From the NCBI GenBank assembly GCA_029718625.1, contig CM056379.1:66892670-66956669 (forward strand): a stretch of DNA of 64,000 bases, written 5' to 3'. Numbering within the stretch: the stretch's first letter is position 1; each line of letters opens with the position of its first letter. Both the position numbers and the translations under genes were made by a program. The notes beneath the pieces are model-generated. The model did not search any database. It had not been told where the DNA came from and saw only the letters and a program-made list of their open reading frames with translations. Shown here in pieces: positions 42,941 through 53,976 of the stretch. Source of the stretch: Synaphobranchus kaupii. Lineage: Eukaryota > Chordata > Actinopteri > Anguilliformes > Synaphobranchidae.

Positions 42941-43897
42941 TATCTGTAGATTGAAACTGGAATCACTATTAGAGCCAGTTAGACCCCAGAGTTTGATTGG
43001 TAGATTCAGAGTAGAGCGAAACTTTCTGCATGGGTAACAAAATGAGGCATCTGCTTTGATGGAATACTCAAGCCAGTCTCTATTGCTAAACCAAGTACTC
43101 ACGAATGAACGCCTTTTCCGTTGAAAAAGACGTGTTGGGTATTTGTCCAATATCATTTGATTCGGTTTGTCGCTGCCAATGTCACCTGGGGGCGCCGGTT
43201 GTGGTCCAAAAGGAACGGAGGAAGGATTGGCCCCTTCTTTGGTCCCAACCTGTTTTTCCACAATGATGGCTGATTCATTAGTAGTCAGTAGCATTGCTAG
43301 CTGGAGTATGGCTGCTATCAACGTCGAGCTGTAGGCCTATGCTAGCCGCAGCTGTGTCTCCTACAGATCTCCTGGTTGTTGACGGCGCTGATCGTGAAAG
43401 CCATTTTCGGATGTCCATTTTGCCAACAAACTTTTATTTAACCAACTGAATTTAATAGTGATCGTGCAGTCATTTAATGGTTATAGACATACTGTCGCCT
43501 AGTTGTACTTTTTGTTCAAAGTTGAACTGAAAGTTTTCCAACCTGCGTGATTAGCCCGCCGTTTGGTTTACGCAAACAGCGAGGGAGGAGTCAATTATTG
43601 AAACTTCAAAGATGATTGGCTCTGAGGCAATTCAATCAGAGTAGTAGTAGTAGCCTACCGTAGCTTATTGTATTTTGTGTAAACAGTTTTAGAATATAAA
43701 ATTTAAAATTATATATTTTTTAAATAACAATTAAAAACAGTAATACATAATACATCTTATTGGTTTATTGAAATTGAATTTTCCCCCCACATGGATAAAG
43801 GAATAGAATGTATCATTAGACAGTTCTGTCAGAGGGGGCACCAGCAGCCTGGTGGGCGGGCCTTGCACCCCAAGGCCCACCCCTGACGCCGACCCTG
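42941..43897 (-). pseudogene. TTF-type hAT transposase, 5' exon and terminus
   Basis: Minus strand. Residues 47-103 of the frame ending at 42914 read SDKPNQMILDKYPTRLF, RRSFVSTWFSNRDWLEYS and ADASFCYPCRKF. This is the TTF-type zinc finger that opens a large class of hAT transposases (the finger C residues are in FCYPCRKF). Toward the element start, about 43820-43897, GGTGGGCCTTGGGGTGCAAG resembles the known 5' terminus of such elements. Catalytic and dimerisation parts are missing; the copy breaks off against the satellite. Confidence 0.72.
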
Positions 43898-44058
43898 CCT
43901 CTATCTCTCTTATTGTCTCTCCCTCCCTCTTTCTTCCCCTCTGTCTCTCTTTCCCTCTCCCTCCTTCCCTCTCTCTCATTCCCCTCTCTCCCTTGTCCCC
44001 CTCTCCCCTTCTCTCTTCCTGTTGCTCTCCCTCTGTCTCTCCCTCCCTCTCCCTCTTT
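43898..44058. repeat. pyrimidine-rich (CTCTCCCT)n tract
   Basis: About 160 bases of nearly pure C and T on the plus strand. The long arginine/glutamate-rich or serine/proline-rich frames here are low-complexity artefacts. It could form a triplex in supercoiled DNA. Confidence 0.85.
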
Positions 44059-45088
44059 AGTGTCATTTTGTATAGCTTTTTGGTTATTATATTGTGATAT
44101 TGTATATATCACTTTTAATTTGGGTGTGCCTACACAGCTTTTCATTTGTAAAATTTTTTTAAAAAGGCACGTACATGCAGTAAAATACAAATTCTTAGTA
44201 TGCCACAGCGGGTGGGCCACAGCATTTTCAGTGTCGTATCCAGTATCATGGTACTTTAATGGAACTTGTAAGGGCATGTAGAGAGAGAAATTTCATGCAG
44301 CACTTTGTCCTCCAGAATGTACATCAGGAGGGCTTACCTTAATTAACAATTTTGCATTGCCTTATCCAGTCAGAAATAGGCTTTCACTTCAAAGTAAATA
44401 ATTGGTTCACATTAATCCTTGTGACACCTTTGTGTTGTGAGGCTGCTGGATCTGTACTGTTGTATAGACTCATGCACTAAAGTTAAGCCACAGAGGCAGT
44501 AGCGGAGCGAGGGGTCTTCTGCCCCAGGGCCAACTCACCTAGAGGGCCCACTGGGATGGCGTAGTTGCACTGTATTTTTTTCTGATTTGAGTTTCTTTAA
44601 AAAAAAAAAAATGAATTCTTCTTATTTTACTAGCAATATCATTTTGAAATTATATTACACGCTATAGGAATTATCCCATAGTGAATAATTATGATTGATA
44701 GGCTGGAGGCTAATGTCATTTCAATGCAGTTAGTTCCTCGCATAATACTTTATAGAGCCCCTAACTTGTGGGAGATTGGGCGGGGCTTGCCTAGTAAAAC
44801 AAAGAAGTAATGCACTCAATCTATAACTCAATTTATAATAGACTGTAGAATATAGGCTAATAATAGACCAATTTCATGTTTGTAAACAAAAGAGGATGTG
44901 CACGCTACCCTGGGGAAAAAAGTGTATCACCTTGGTAGGATATCACAATCAATACGGCAGACTTGATCATCAATGATTTAACATAAAACTATGCAAAATA
45001 TACAGTGAGCACCATAATTCATTGGACAGTGACATGTTTTTTGTTATTTTGGTTCTGTACTCTAGCACTTTGAGTTTGAAAGGATACA
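44059..45088. other. repeat debris without a gene
   Basis: GCAGTAGCGGAGCGAGGGG at about 44498 with GGGCCAACTC and GAGGGCCC following resembles a hAT terminus of the TTF type. ACAGTGAGCACCATAATTCA at about 45003 is a common fish DNA-transposon end as I recognise it. Borders cannot be set. Confidence 0.35.
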
Positions 45089-45586
45089 GTGGGTACGTTT
45101 ACATCAGTGGCGGCTGCTGACCAGAATTTTTGGTGAAGCAAACCCACAATTTTTTTTCTACCTGTGAAAATCGAACCCCTGCTTTACCTGTTGAGCTTGG
45201 CCATTTTTGAGTTTTTTTTTTTTTTCATCTTTCCGATTTGAGATTTATGGAAGCTGCGGTGTAAATTATTATTGCTAATTCTGACATTTTGGGTGTGATT
45301 GTTATCCCAAAAGTATTTAAATGTTACTGCTGAATTTAACGTGACTGAATTGAAAGGAATTGTAGCCTATTCGATTGTAGCCAGCTTCAACACACCACTT
45401 TGCATATGATGTGGAAATGTGCAGAAAAACTGAGAATATGGAAGTAGCCTATAGAATGTTACATTTCATTCGTACCCGTTGATAGTAAATTTGAGTGAAA
45501 TACTGACTGCGTTTATCCTGTGCGAATGCGCCACCTGAAACTGGTTGGGGGATAATTCCTAAATCATATGAGGACACCAGGTAGCC

Positions 45587-45705
45587 TAATACCCTAGTCC
45601 AGTGCGAATAGGGTTTTAATACCCTAATCCAATGCGAATAGGGTTTTAATACCGTAGTCCAGTGTGAATAGGGTTTTAACACCCTAGTCCAGTGTGAATA
45701 GGCCA
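45587..45705. repeat. 30-bp minisatellite, four units
   Basis: Units of TAATACCCTAGTCCAGTGCG plus AATAGGGTTT, period exactly 30 as shown by AGTGYGAATA at 45601, 45631, 45661 and 45691. The repeated HWTRVLKPYS peptide on the minus strand is a by-product. Confidence 0.9.
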
Positions 45706-47110
45706 TTTGACATCCCGGAGAACATTGATATGATACATTGTTTCGTTTTTCAGCTGGTTCGGTTCCCTTTCACACCTATTCGTTTGCTCTGGTCCGAATC
45801 AGTTGATGAGTTGGTGAAGCGAACCAAAATGCAGCCGCACAAGCCATGTGAGAATGTTCATTTCACTCATTGGTCAGATGTGTCTGGGGCGGGAGCAATA
45901 ACGTAGTTCCTGAACTGCTCTGGTCAGAATTTCCATGCAGGAAAACTCGAAAGAAACTCCGGGAAGTAGAAGAGCAATGGAGAGACAACTGCGCAGGTTG
46001 ATTTTGGCGTTGGTCATTGGTTATTACATCGTTTGCATTTATCACTTTAGGCAAATGATACAGTTTGAAAATGAGGCGCGGCTGGAAAATAATGTCCTGA
46101 TGCACTGGAGACGCCGAAGGCGACTAAATCTCCAAATCATCCAACCAAATCTCTATGAAGCACTGCACCTCCTCACGACTGCATGTTGTTGTTGTTGCGT
46201 AAGGGGAAATGCTCGTCTTCCTCATCCCATAATGCTCAGCGTAGCTGGCTACGGGAGCTCGTTTAGTCCAAAAATGCGCAGTGCTTTCTGCAGTTGGGTT
46301 GGACCGAGGTCGGATCACGTTCGCACCACAAACTAACCACGTTGATTTTACCATTAAATCGTTATTTTATATTACAATGTGTATAATCGTCCGTGTACTT
46401 GTCTCCATGGCTAACGACGTACTTCCGTATTGCTCCTCTCTGATCCACATCCAAAAGTGCTCAGCTACGCTCTGAGCGGCTCACAGTGAGCGAAACTGAG
46501 CAACCCGTTAAGTGCGTTCTTCGCTCTGAGCGAAGCTGAGCCGCTCAGCTACTTAACGCACCCATTATGTCAATCATCAGGACGAGAACGCACACAAGAA
46601 CACGCATGATTGGAACTCTATTGAATACTTTAGTGAGGCTCTGCTTCATGGGTGGGCTCAAAAACGCGTCATAATCCACAATTATCCAATCATGTCTTAT
46701 AAAGTCTCCCATTGATTTCTAATGGTCAAGTGAAGAAAGCAGTCAGACACTGTGCCTCACTGAAGTTTTAAAAGTCAAAGGGTGGCACTGTTTTTCATGA
46801 TACAAGCACAAAACTATATAAGAAGATACAAGGCATATTTTTTTATCTAAGCACTTTTTTTTTAGCTTCACAAGGAAAAGTCGAAAGTCGTGATGATCCA
46901 ATATTAAAGAAAGCCTATGATGTGTGTGTGAGATTGTGTGATATGCATGTTCTTTTTCACCCCTTTTTTTTGGTGAAGCACTGCTTCACCTGTTGTCTTA
47001 GAGAAACCTCCTCTGGTTTACATGCACACTAATACTCCGATCTGTACCCGGTTATGGCAATACTCTGGTTACTGAAATGGTCATGTAAACACCTTTATCC
47101 GATAATGTAA

Positions 47111-47405
47111 TGTCATAATCCTGTCCCCGTTTAGGTTCTTTCGCAGCTCCGGGATAGCTTCTGTTTCGCGTTTTCCTCCCTTCCCGGGAATTACTCTGCT
47201 CACCTGTTTCAGGTGATTGTTCCAGCTATAAATACGCCGTGTGTTATTGTTCCGGTGCTTTGGTGTTATTTTCGCCACAACACAAAGCCGGTAAGGTATA
47301 GGACTTGGAGACTGCATTCCTTGTTGTTTCAAATAAGCAACGCAGTATTTCTCCGTTTAGATTCGAGTTAGGATTTAGATCTTAGCTCCTATCTTAGGTT
47401 TAGCT
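47111..47405 (+). repeat. LTR-like segment upstream of the Rex1-like LINE
   Basis: Starts TGTCATAATCCTGTCC and has a TATA-like CAGCTATAAATACGCC near 47225. The conserved CCGGTAAGGTATAGGACTT and TTGTTGTTTCAAATAAGCAA are shared with 12300-12500 (reversed). It ends where LINE coding sequence starts. It is either an LTR cut by the LINE or a promoter-like 5' region carried with the LINE. Confidence 0.45.
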
Positions 47406-49965
47406 CTTTTGCAAGATTGCGGCGCGCACTGGCGCACTGGCGCAGTGGCTCAAGGCTCTCCAACTCAGTGCCTTTTCTGTGTGGTTTTGTTGTTTTTGTT
47501 CGCGTTTGTGAAGTTTTGTCATGCATACGATATCTACAACCTCCAAGACTTACACAATATTGGATTAGAGTACATTACAGCCATCACAAGCGACTTTCAA
47601 TGGACTCATAACATTCCGAGGGACATAGCGAGATCACCGGGCTCTCCTTGGATTGTTATCGGGCCCGACAGACGGCATAGACAGCAGAGGGAGAGGAAGC
47701 AGAAGTGAGGGTGTTACTAGCTAGGCTAAGGAAACAAGCGGGCCTACTAGCTAGGCTAAGGAAACATCCACACAAACCCCCGCTACCGAGCATCTTCCTC
47801 ACAAACGCCAGATCTATAACCCTCAAAATTGATGAGTTGGAGCTACAGGTAGCTGAAAACAGCTTTGTTCACAATTGCTGTGTGATGATCATAACAGAAA
47901 CCTGGCTCCACCCGCAAATCCCGGACGCAGCAGTTCAGCTAGCAGGCCGCACGACCCATTGCTATGACAGAAACGGAGATTCCGGTAAGAGCAGAGGAGG
48001 AGGACTTTGCATCTATGTGCATAATGACGTGTATAAACAGTAGAACTATACATAGCCATTGTTCCCCTGACCTAGAAGTCATGTCAGTCATATGTAGACC
48101 CTACTATCTGCCACGAAAGCTAACAGTAGTAATTTTTATGGCTGTCTATATTCCACCAGATGCTAATGTTAGCGCTCGCCCACCTACTCAAAATCAGCAG
48201 CATGCCTATCCCGACGGTGTTTATATCATTGCCGGTGACTTCAATCAGGCATGCCTAAAGAAAGTGCTTCCTTCATTCATCCAATATGTAAAGTGTTCTA
48301 CTAGGGGAAAGAATACACTCGACCATGTCTATTCCAATATAAAGCATGCATATAGAGCCACACCTCTCCCGCACCTAGGAAGGTCAGACCACCTCTCATT
48401 GCTCGTTATTCCAGCATACACCCCCCTCAGGAGAAAAATAAAGCCAATCACTAAGACCATAAAAACCTGGCCTGAGGTAGCACTCTCTCAGCTACAGGAC
48501 TGTTTTGCTCAAACAGAATGGAATATTTTCGAACAACAGGACTTATACAGGACTTAACAACAGGATGAATACATAGAAACTGTACTTTTCTATTTCAGAA
48601 GCTGTGCTGACAATGTCTCTGCGAACAAACGTATCCGGGTCTTTCCCAACCAGAAACCCTGGATGACAAGTGAAGTCCAGACACTCATCAGAGACCGCAA
48701 CACTGCCTTTAGGTCAGGTGACAGGGCCCTGTACTGCACAGCCAGAGCTGACCTGAGGAGAGGCATCAAAGCTGCCAAGGAGGCTCACAAGAAGAAAATA
48801 GAGGACTATTTCACAGATAATGACCCACGCCGGGCGTGGCAGGGAATACAGCACATCACGAACTACAAGGGCAGCAACACCACCACTGTCGACGCCGATG
48901 CCTCGCTGGCAGAGGAACTAAATAGTTTCTTTGCTCACTTTGAAGTAAATAGGCCTCACACAGTTATACTGCCCCCACCAGGCTCCGGCACCCACACACT
49001 TTGTAATAGGGGCATGACGTGTGAGGTTCGAGGGATCAAACGCAGCAAGGGGATTCTAAAAGCTCTTGGAAGAGCCACTGAGACGGGGAAACCCTGTAAT
49101 TAAGGGAAGGAAAAGGAAGCGTGCGAGAACGAATGCCTAGGCGGTAAAATAACAAAGGGACAGAAATTAGAGCGGATAAAAGGGAGGAAACAAAAATACA
49201 CAAAAATAACTCCCTCCCTAAACTGAACTGCTCACTACAAGGCGGACGAGAAGGAGAAACAAAACAGGGAACTAAAGAACCGAAGCTACTAACTGGCTCG
49301 CTGTCACACGCAAATAAGTAGAAGCATGAACGCCAGGTTTCTCAGTAAGAAAAAACCAAACAAAAGGCGAATAGAACAAAGAACTGCTGTCCTATACTTC
49401 TACAAGCTAAGTAACTAAGTAGAAGCATGAACGCCCGGTCTCTCAGTAAGGAGAAACCATCAGAAGGTGAATAGAACAGAGAACTGCTGTCCTATACTTC
49501 TACGAGCTAAGTGACTAAAGAAGAACCAGAAAAAATAAACCTGCCTCAGTAAAGAGAAGCGTAAAAGAAGGCGAGTAGCACAACGGAACAAAAAACACCC
49601 CCCTCCCCCCTCCAACCTGCGCCTGGATAAAGCACTTCCTCACTAACCGCCCACAAACTGTTAACCCCCACCTCTCCTCCACCCTCACACTCAGCACCGG
49701 CTCTCCACAAGACTGTGTGCTGAGTCTACTACTCTATGCACTTTACACTGACGACTGCACTCCAACCCACCCCACCAACACCGTTATCAAATTTGCGGAT
49801 GACACAACCGTGGTAGGACTCATATCAGGAGGAGACGAGTCCGCCTACAGCGATGAGATCCAGCGACTAACAGTGTGGTGTGCAGCTAACAACCTGCCGC
49901 TGAACATCACAAAAACTAAGGAAGTCATCATCGACTTCAGGAAGCACAGTGCGAGTGGTTTTTTG
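47406..49965 (+). pseudogene. Rex1/CR1-like LINE, broken
   Basis: Pieces in several frames. 47409-47708: leader region with IARSPGSPWIVIG. 47705-48043 and 47964-48557: apurinic-type endonuclease, with FLTNARSITLKIDELEL, IITETWLHP, YIIAGDFNQ and GRSDHLSLL blocks. 48590-49103: linker (VFPNQKPWMTSEV, RADLRRGIKAAKEAHK). 49617-49960: end of RT palm with LSTGSPQDCVLS and FADDTTVV. The normal PQG of the RT is PQD here. About 600 bp of unrelated sequence (49010-49616) replaces the RT fingers. The clade is assigned from recall of fish Rex1 proteins and is tentative. Confidence 0.75.
49318..49590. repeat. 100-bp tandem repeat inside the LINE interruption
   Basis: GTAGAAGCATGAACGCC begins at about 49318 and again at about 49418. 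Both continue through CTCAGTAAG and GAACTGCTGTCCTATACTTC. A third, degenerate unit follows to about 49590 (GAAGAACCAG, CCTCAGTAAAGAG). It lies within the foreign segment that splits the Rex1-like RT. Confidence 0.75.
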
Positions 49966-51118
49966 GCCAAACTTTCGATTTTTTTTATCATTTCTCCGGT
50001 TTCTTTCGGCTTTTCAAAACTATGCATGTCAGGCAGATGAGGCGGTGTAACATCAAAATTGTTCCACCCGTCAACATTCACTATGCCTGAGGTTCCTTCG
50101 GGATCTCACTTCCAGAATTTTACATTATTAAATGAATGCATTTCATATTGTTAAGTGTTACGTGCTTGTACTAGCACATTAAATGACTGAAATTATCGGG
50201 AAATTGGCTAGATTTAGGGATCGGTAAAGCTAGCTAGTACAATAATATAAATCAACCACTACTAACAATTACCTATAAATAACTAGCTATAATAATTACT
50301 AGCTATATAATAATAATACTAACGTAAATCTTTGACGAGCGGATCATTTTTGTCCTTACAACAGGAAGCAGTTAGTAGCTCGTTTTCCACAGAGCCGGTT
50401 ATGGAGAGAATCATGTAAATGCTTTTGGAGTAATCACATTTCTTATGTCCATGTGAATGCGATAAGTTAAATACTGGTGTAAGCTGATAGCTTGTGCATG
50501 TAAATGTACCCAATGACAATGAGGTCTTATTACAACTATATTGTAACTTTTTTTTGTTGTGAGCCAGCTTATCTAGCTGCATTTAGATATGCTATAAATG
50601 AGTGCAAGCTAACCATCGTAAACTGTCACTGTTTGACCAGTGGCAAGTTCATAACTTCATCTGAATAACAAAGTTTATAGAACAGACTGGTAGGATACAA
50701 CACATTAACAAAGAACACAGTGAGAAAAAGCCGGAATCTGGACATCTAGAGAGGTGGAAATCTCAGGTTGTGAGATGTTTTGACGTTGACAATTTAGCTC
50801 AATTTAGCCATAATTTAGCTCAGGTTTTACCCAGATATAGCATGGGCTACATCCTAGCCTGTTAAAAAACTAAGTTTTACACCAAATTTAGCCGTTTTTT
50901 TAATCTGAACACGAGATGGCGTTTCACCGACTTTTCAACACAAAAATGTTCACTGGGAAAGGGCAGCTGCTTAACAATGATCATTTCTATTGTCTGTTTG
51001 AAATTGATACATGTAAATTGAGTGTATAATTTCCTTTTTCCATGTCTATAGCAAGGCTTTTGACTGCAGCAGTTAATGTCCACTGCAAATGTTTGTTGTG
51101 GCTGGTTGCATCTACAAT
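49966..51118. other. no recognisable gene
   Basis: Contains the right end of the split MITE (to 50511). The remainder is AT-rich and unrecognised. Confidence 0.45.
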
Positions 51119-51343
51119 TTTACATTACATTACAGGCATTTAGCAGACACTCTTATCCAGAGCGACCTACGCAACTTTAAGCATTTTTTTCATAGTATCC
51201 ATTTCTACAGCTGGATAAATACTGAAGCAATGCAGGTTAGGTACCTTGCTCAAGGGTACAACAGCAGTGTCCTACCTGGGAATCGAACCTGCAACCTTTC
51301 GGTTACAAGCCCAGTTCCTTAACCATTATACTCCATTGCCGCC
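51119..51343 (-). mobile_element. tRNA-derived SINE with UnaL2-type tail, copy 2
   Basis: Same structure as the SINE at 30914: B box (GCAGGTTCGATTCC), CCCTTGAGCAAGGTACCTAA body, TCTGGATAAGAG loop region and TGTAA-type end, all on the minus strand. The outer stem pair of the tail hairpin is mutated. It lies 285 bp before the RPEL exon, in the intron. Confidence 0.88.
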
Positions 51344-51627
51344 CATTTTGCATTTTAACACATTATTACTATCATCTCCTGCTCATTCAAACACGTTTTA
51401 TTCGGCACATTTGTTTCCATCTTGTGGGGGGGGGTTGTTGTTAGTGATATAGGGGTCCACTACCACACTCTCGGCCCCCCTATCGTGACACCCCTGCTGC
51501 TGAACACTACAGTGCCAATATCATTTTGATTCCCTTTCACTAGTTCAGCTACAGCAATGGATATATAACCACAAACAAACTGTCTACACCATGGATAGTG
51601 TTTGACAATCTCCTGTTTCCTCTGCAG
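51344..51627. other. intron end before the RPEL exon
   Basis: Contains a G run at 51427-51435. It ends in a good polypyrimidine acceptor (TCTCCTGTTTCCTCTGCAG) at 51627. Confidence 0.7.
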
Positions 51628-51702
51628 TGTTGGAGAGGAAAATATCTACCCGACAGACACGGGAAGAGCTGATCCGAAAGGGGGTCCTGATTCCAGATCA
51701 AG
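51628..51702 (+). CDS. phactr2: PHACTR2-like exon with first RPEL motif
   Basis: 75-bp exon between a strong acceptor (TTTCCTCTGCAG) and donor (AAG|GTGAGT). Two bases complete the codon split after 5555, giving Val, then LERKISTRQTREELIRKG, VLIPDQ and one overhanging base. This is the N-terminal RPEL repeat of PHACTR proteins, which binds G-actin. The core RQTREEL has Gln at the usual Pro position, as I know it from PHACTR2. Phase and order fit the exon at 5388, so both belong to one gene. An internal intron of 46,072 bp lies between them. The rest of the gene must lie beyond the window. Confidence 0.87.
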
Positions 51703-51889
51703 GTGAGTTTTCTGTTCGATGGAAGGGTTGGAAACACGGTTGCATAAAACCGTGGTGTATCTGTGTTTTGTTAATCTATGTCCAAGGGAACACCGCTGTC
51801 CAAGAACATTTACAGGGCCAGCATAGCAACACTGTCGCTGGTGTGTTGAGGAAAGCATTATGCAGCAGCCCTCTGATGTTCCCTTTTAG
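51703..51889. other. start of the next intron
   Basis: Starts with the GTGAGT donor. There are no further exons in frame before the L1 copy. Confidence 0.6.
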
Positions 51890-52160
51890 CACGTGACATT
51901 CAACACCCCACTGCCTCTGGCTCTTCCTCTGCGCCCACTGTTTTTCTCTATCCATTCACTCCCATTGCATGGCGAAACAGGTCTCAAAAGCACACTTTTA
52001 GTGCATAAACGAATGCAAACAACGCGGATTCTGCCAATATATAAAATCACAACATCCAAAACCGAACGTTTGAAAAAATAAAAAGCTCCATTCATGATAT
52101 TTTACACTTTTTCTAAGCAAATGTTTGGAAGAAGATCCGGTCGTTAGCTTATGAGGAACT

Positions 52161-52793
52161 TTGCGTTCGTTCTTGTCTGAGCTGGAGGCCGAGGTTAGCA
52201 GCCACTCGGACTCAATCACTTCCATGGAATCAGATGTCAGCGGTATGAAAAAAGAACTGGTCACACTGAGAGACAGATGCGAAGATTTGGAGGCCAGATC
52301 ACGGCGTTGCAATATCCGCATCACGGGAGTGAGGGAAGGACGTGAGCATGGAAAACACCCATCTCAGTTTGTGGCTAACATGCTAAAAGAAGCTCTGGGT
52401 CTCGAGAAGCCTCCGACCCTAGACCGGGCACACCACACTCTCCGTAGCAAACCGGTGCAAGACAAACTTCCACCGCGGGTGTTTGTAATGAAATGCCATT
52501 ATTTCTCCGAAAAAGAGTTGCTGTTAAAGAAAGCCATAGAGATAAAAGCAGTAAGGACCGCCGACGGTGACCAGATCCGAATCCTGCTGGACTTTACTCA
52601 GGCCGTGAGTAGTCAACAGGCGGCCTTTTACGAGGTATGGGGCCTGCTTCGGGGCTGCAAAGGAGTTCGCTACGGCCTGATATACCCAGCAATATTAAGA
52701 ATAACAACATCAGATGGACAGGAGGCAAGTTTCAAGGATACAAAACTAGCTAAGGAGTTTGTTTTGAAGAAGGTGGTGCGCAAGGACTCATAA
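52161..52793 (+). pseudogene. L1 ORF1p-like RNA-binding protein
   Basis: About 210 codons: an N-terminal coiled coil (SITSMESDVSGMKKELVTL), the RNA-binding RRM-like part (EARSRRCNIRITGVREG) and C-terminal domain (RILLDFTQAVSSQQAAFYEV). L1 ORF1 coats the element's RNA as trimers. The first codon is TTG and a stop lies just upstream in frame, so the true N-terminus is lost. Otherwise the frame is uninterrupted. Confidence 0.85.
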
Positions 52794-53329
52794 TGGACAT
52801 GTTTTGAAGAGTGTAAAAAGAGTTGAGGCAACCACGGATGGGTATGTGAATACATGGTATGGGTATGTGAATATATGCGACGTTTTTATTTCATTGAACA
52901 TGTTCAGGACTGTTCAATTCACCATTTAAAATCTTTTTGATATTCTTACTGGTTACACATGCACAAAGAAGGGTGGAAAAAGAGTCGAGGCAAGCTACAC
53001 CACGGACAATATGTGTGAGAATAAGTGGGACAATTTTTTTTTTTATTGCTACATGGTAAGGAATGTTCAGTTCCCTCAGTTGAAATAATTATCTTACACT
53101 TGTTTGAGACACTTTAATTTTGATGTTGATATATTCAGCATTGTCAGATCAGTTGAAGAGATAAGAGCAATGTTGAGTTTATTTTTCGTTCCTGTGAGGT
53201 GCTCGCATGGTAAGCAGTTTAGGAGAAGAGGTTGACTGGAAGAGCAGGCAGTCTTCGTGCGAGAGACAAGCATCGTCGCGTTTGAGAGAGGTCGTCATGT
53301 TGGCAGCGGTTAATAAGGGTATAGGCAGG

Positions 53330-53929
53330 GCTGACAGCACATTGGTGAGTTGAAACGTAAGGAGTTTGAATCATCCAGTTAAGCAAAGCAAGGTATTTTC
53401 TCAATTAAGCAAATTGAAAACTGATATAGTGTATTTCCAGGAAACTCATTTATTAATTAAAGACCGACTAAGACTCTGCAGAGGAGGATTTACGCAAGTT
53501 TTCCACTCTGACTTTAATAGAAAAAGTAGGGGGGTGGCTATTCTCCTGCATCGGGATGTGCAGTTTGAAGAGTCAAACATCATAAGGGACAAGAATGGTT
53601 GCTACATAGTCATTCAAGGGAAATTTTTTAATAGGCTGGTAGTGCTTGCGAATGTGTATGCTCCCAATTGGGATAATGTTGATTTCTTTAGTAAGGTTTT
53701 TTCACTTTTACCAGATCTGGATTCGCATGATTTAATATTAGGGGGGGATTTAAACTGTGTCTTAGATTCATCGCTAGATCGGTCCAGCACAAAGGTCACC
53801 ACACTTAATAATTCTGCACGTTGCATTATTGCATTTCTTCAGGCTTATGGAGTGACTGACCCCTGGAGATATAAATACCCAATGTCCAAACAGTTTTCTT
53901 TTTTTCCCCTTACACAAAACCTACTCTAG
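53330..53929 (+). pseudogene. L1 ORF2 endonuclease domain
   Basis: The apurinic-type endonuclease nicks target DNA to start retrotransposition. Visible blocks are NVRSLNHPVKQ (just after a TGA where L1 proteins have Trp), DIVYFQETHL, GVAILLHRDV, VVLANVYAP and ILGGDLNCVLD. It breaks near 53930 before the final SDH block. Confidence 0.82.
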
Positions 53930-53976
53930 AATTGATTATTTTTTAATAGACCAAAAATGATTGCCCATAATTACTT

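Larger units (their letters stand above)
45089..50511. mobile_element. fragmented MITE split by later insertions
   Basis: The left end TGGGTACGTTTACAT at about 45091 and the right end ATGTAAATGTACCCA at about 50498 are inverted copies. The middle segment at 47023-47110 (TTTACATGCACACTAATACT, then GTCATGTAAACACC) carries the same motif. These look like pieces of one small element spread apart by an insertion at 45116-47020 and by the LTR-like/LINE block at 47111-50000. Two independent copies of one family are the alternative. Confidence 0.4.

Noticed and set aside
43731..44281. Arg/Glu-rich and Ser/Pro-rich frames
   Set aside because: Low-complexity translations of the pyrimidine tract.
45587..45705. 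Repeat peptide with HWTRVLKPYS units
   Set aside because: It arises from a 30-bp tandem repeat and has no start or splice context.
46124..46336. Frames around 45900-46350 as a host exon
   Set aside because: No domain is recognised and both strands are open; the segment lies in repeat debris inside the intron.
52161..52793. L1 ORF1 as an intact gene
   Set aside because: The first codon is TTG and an in-frame stop lies just upstream, so the natural start is missing.
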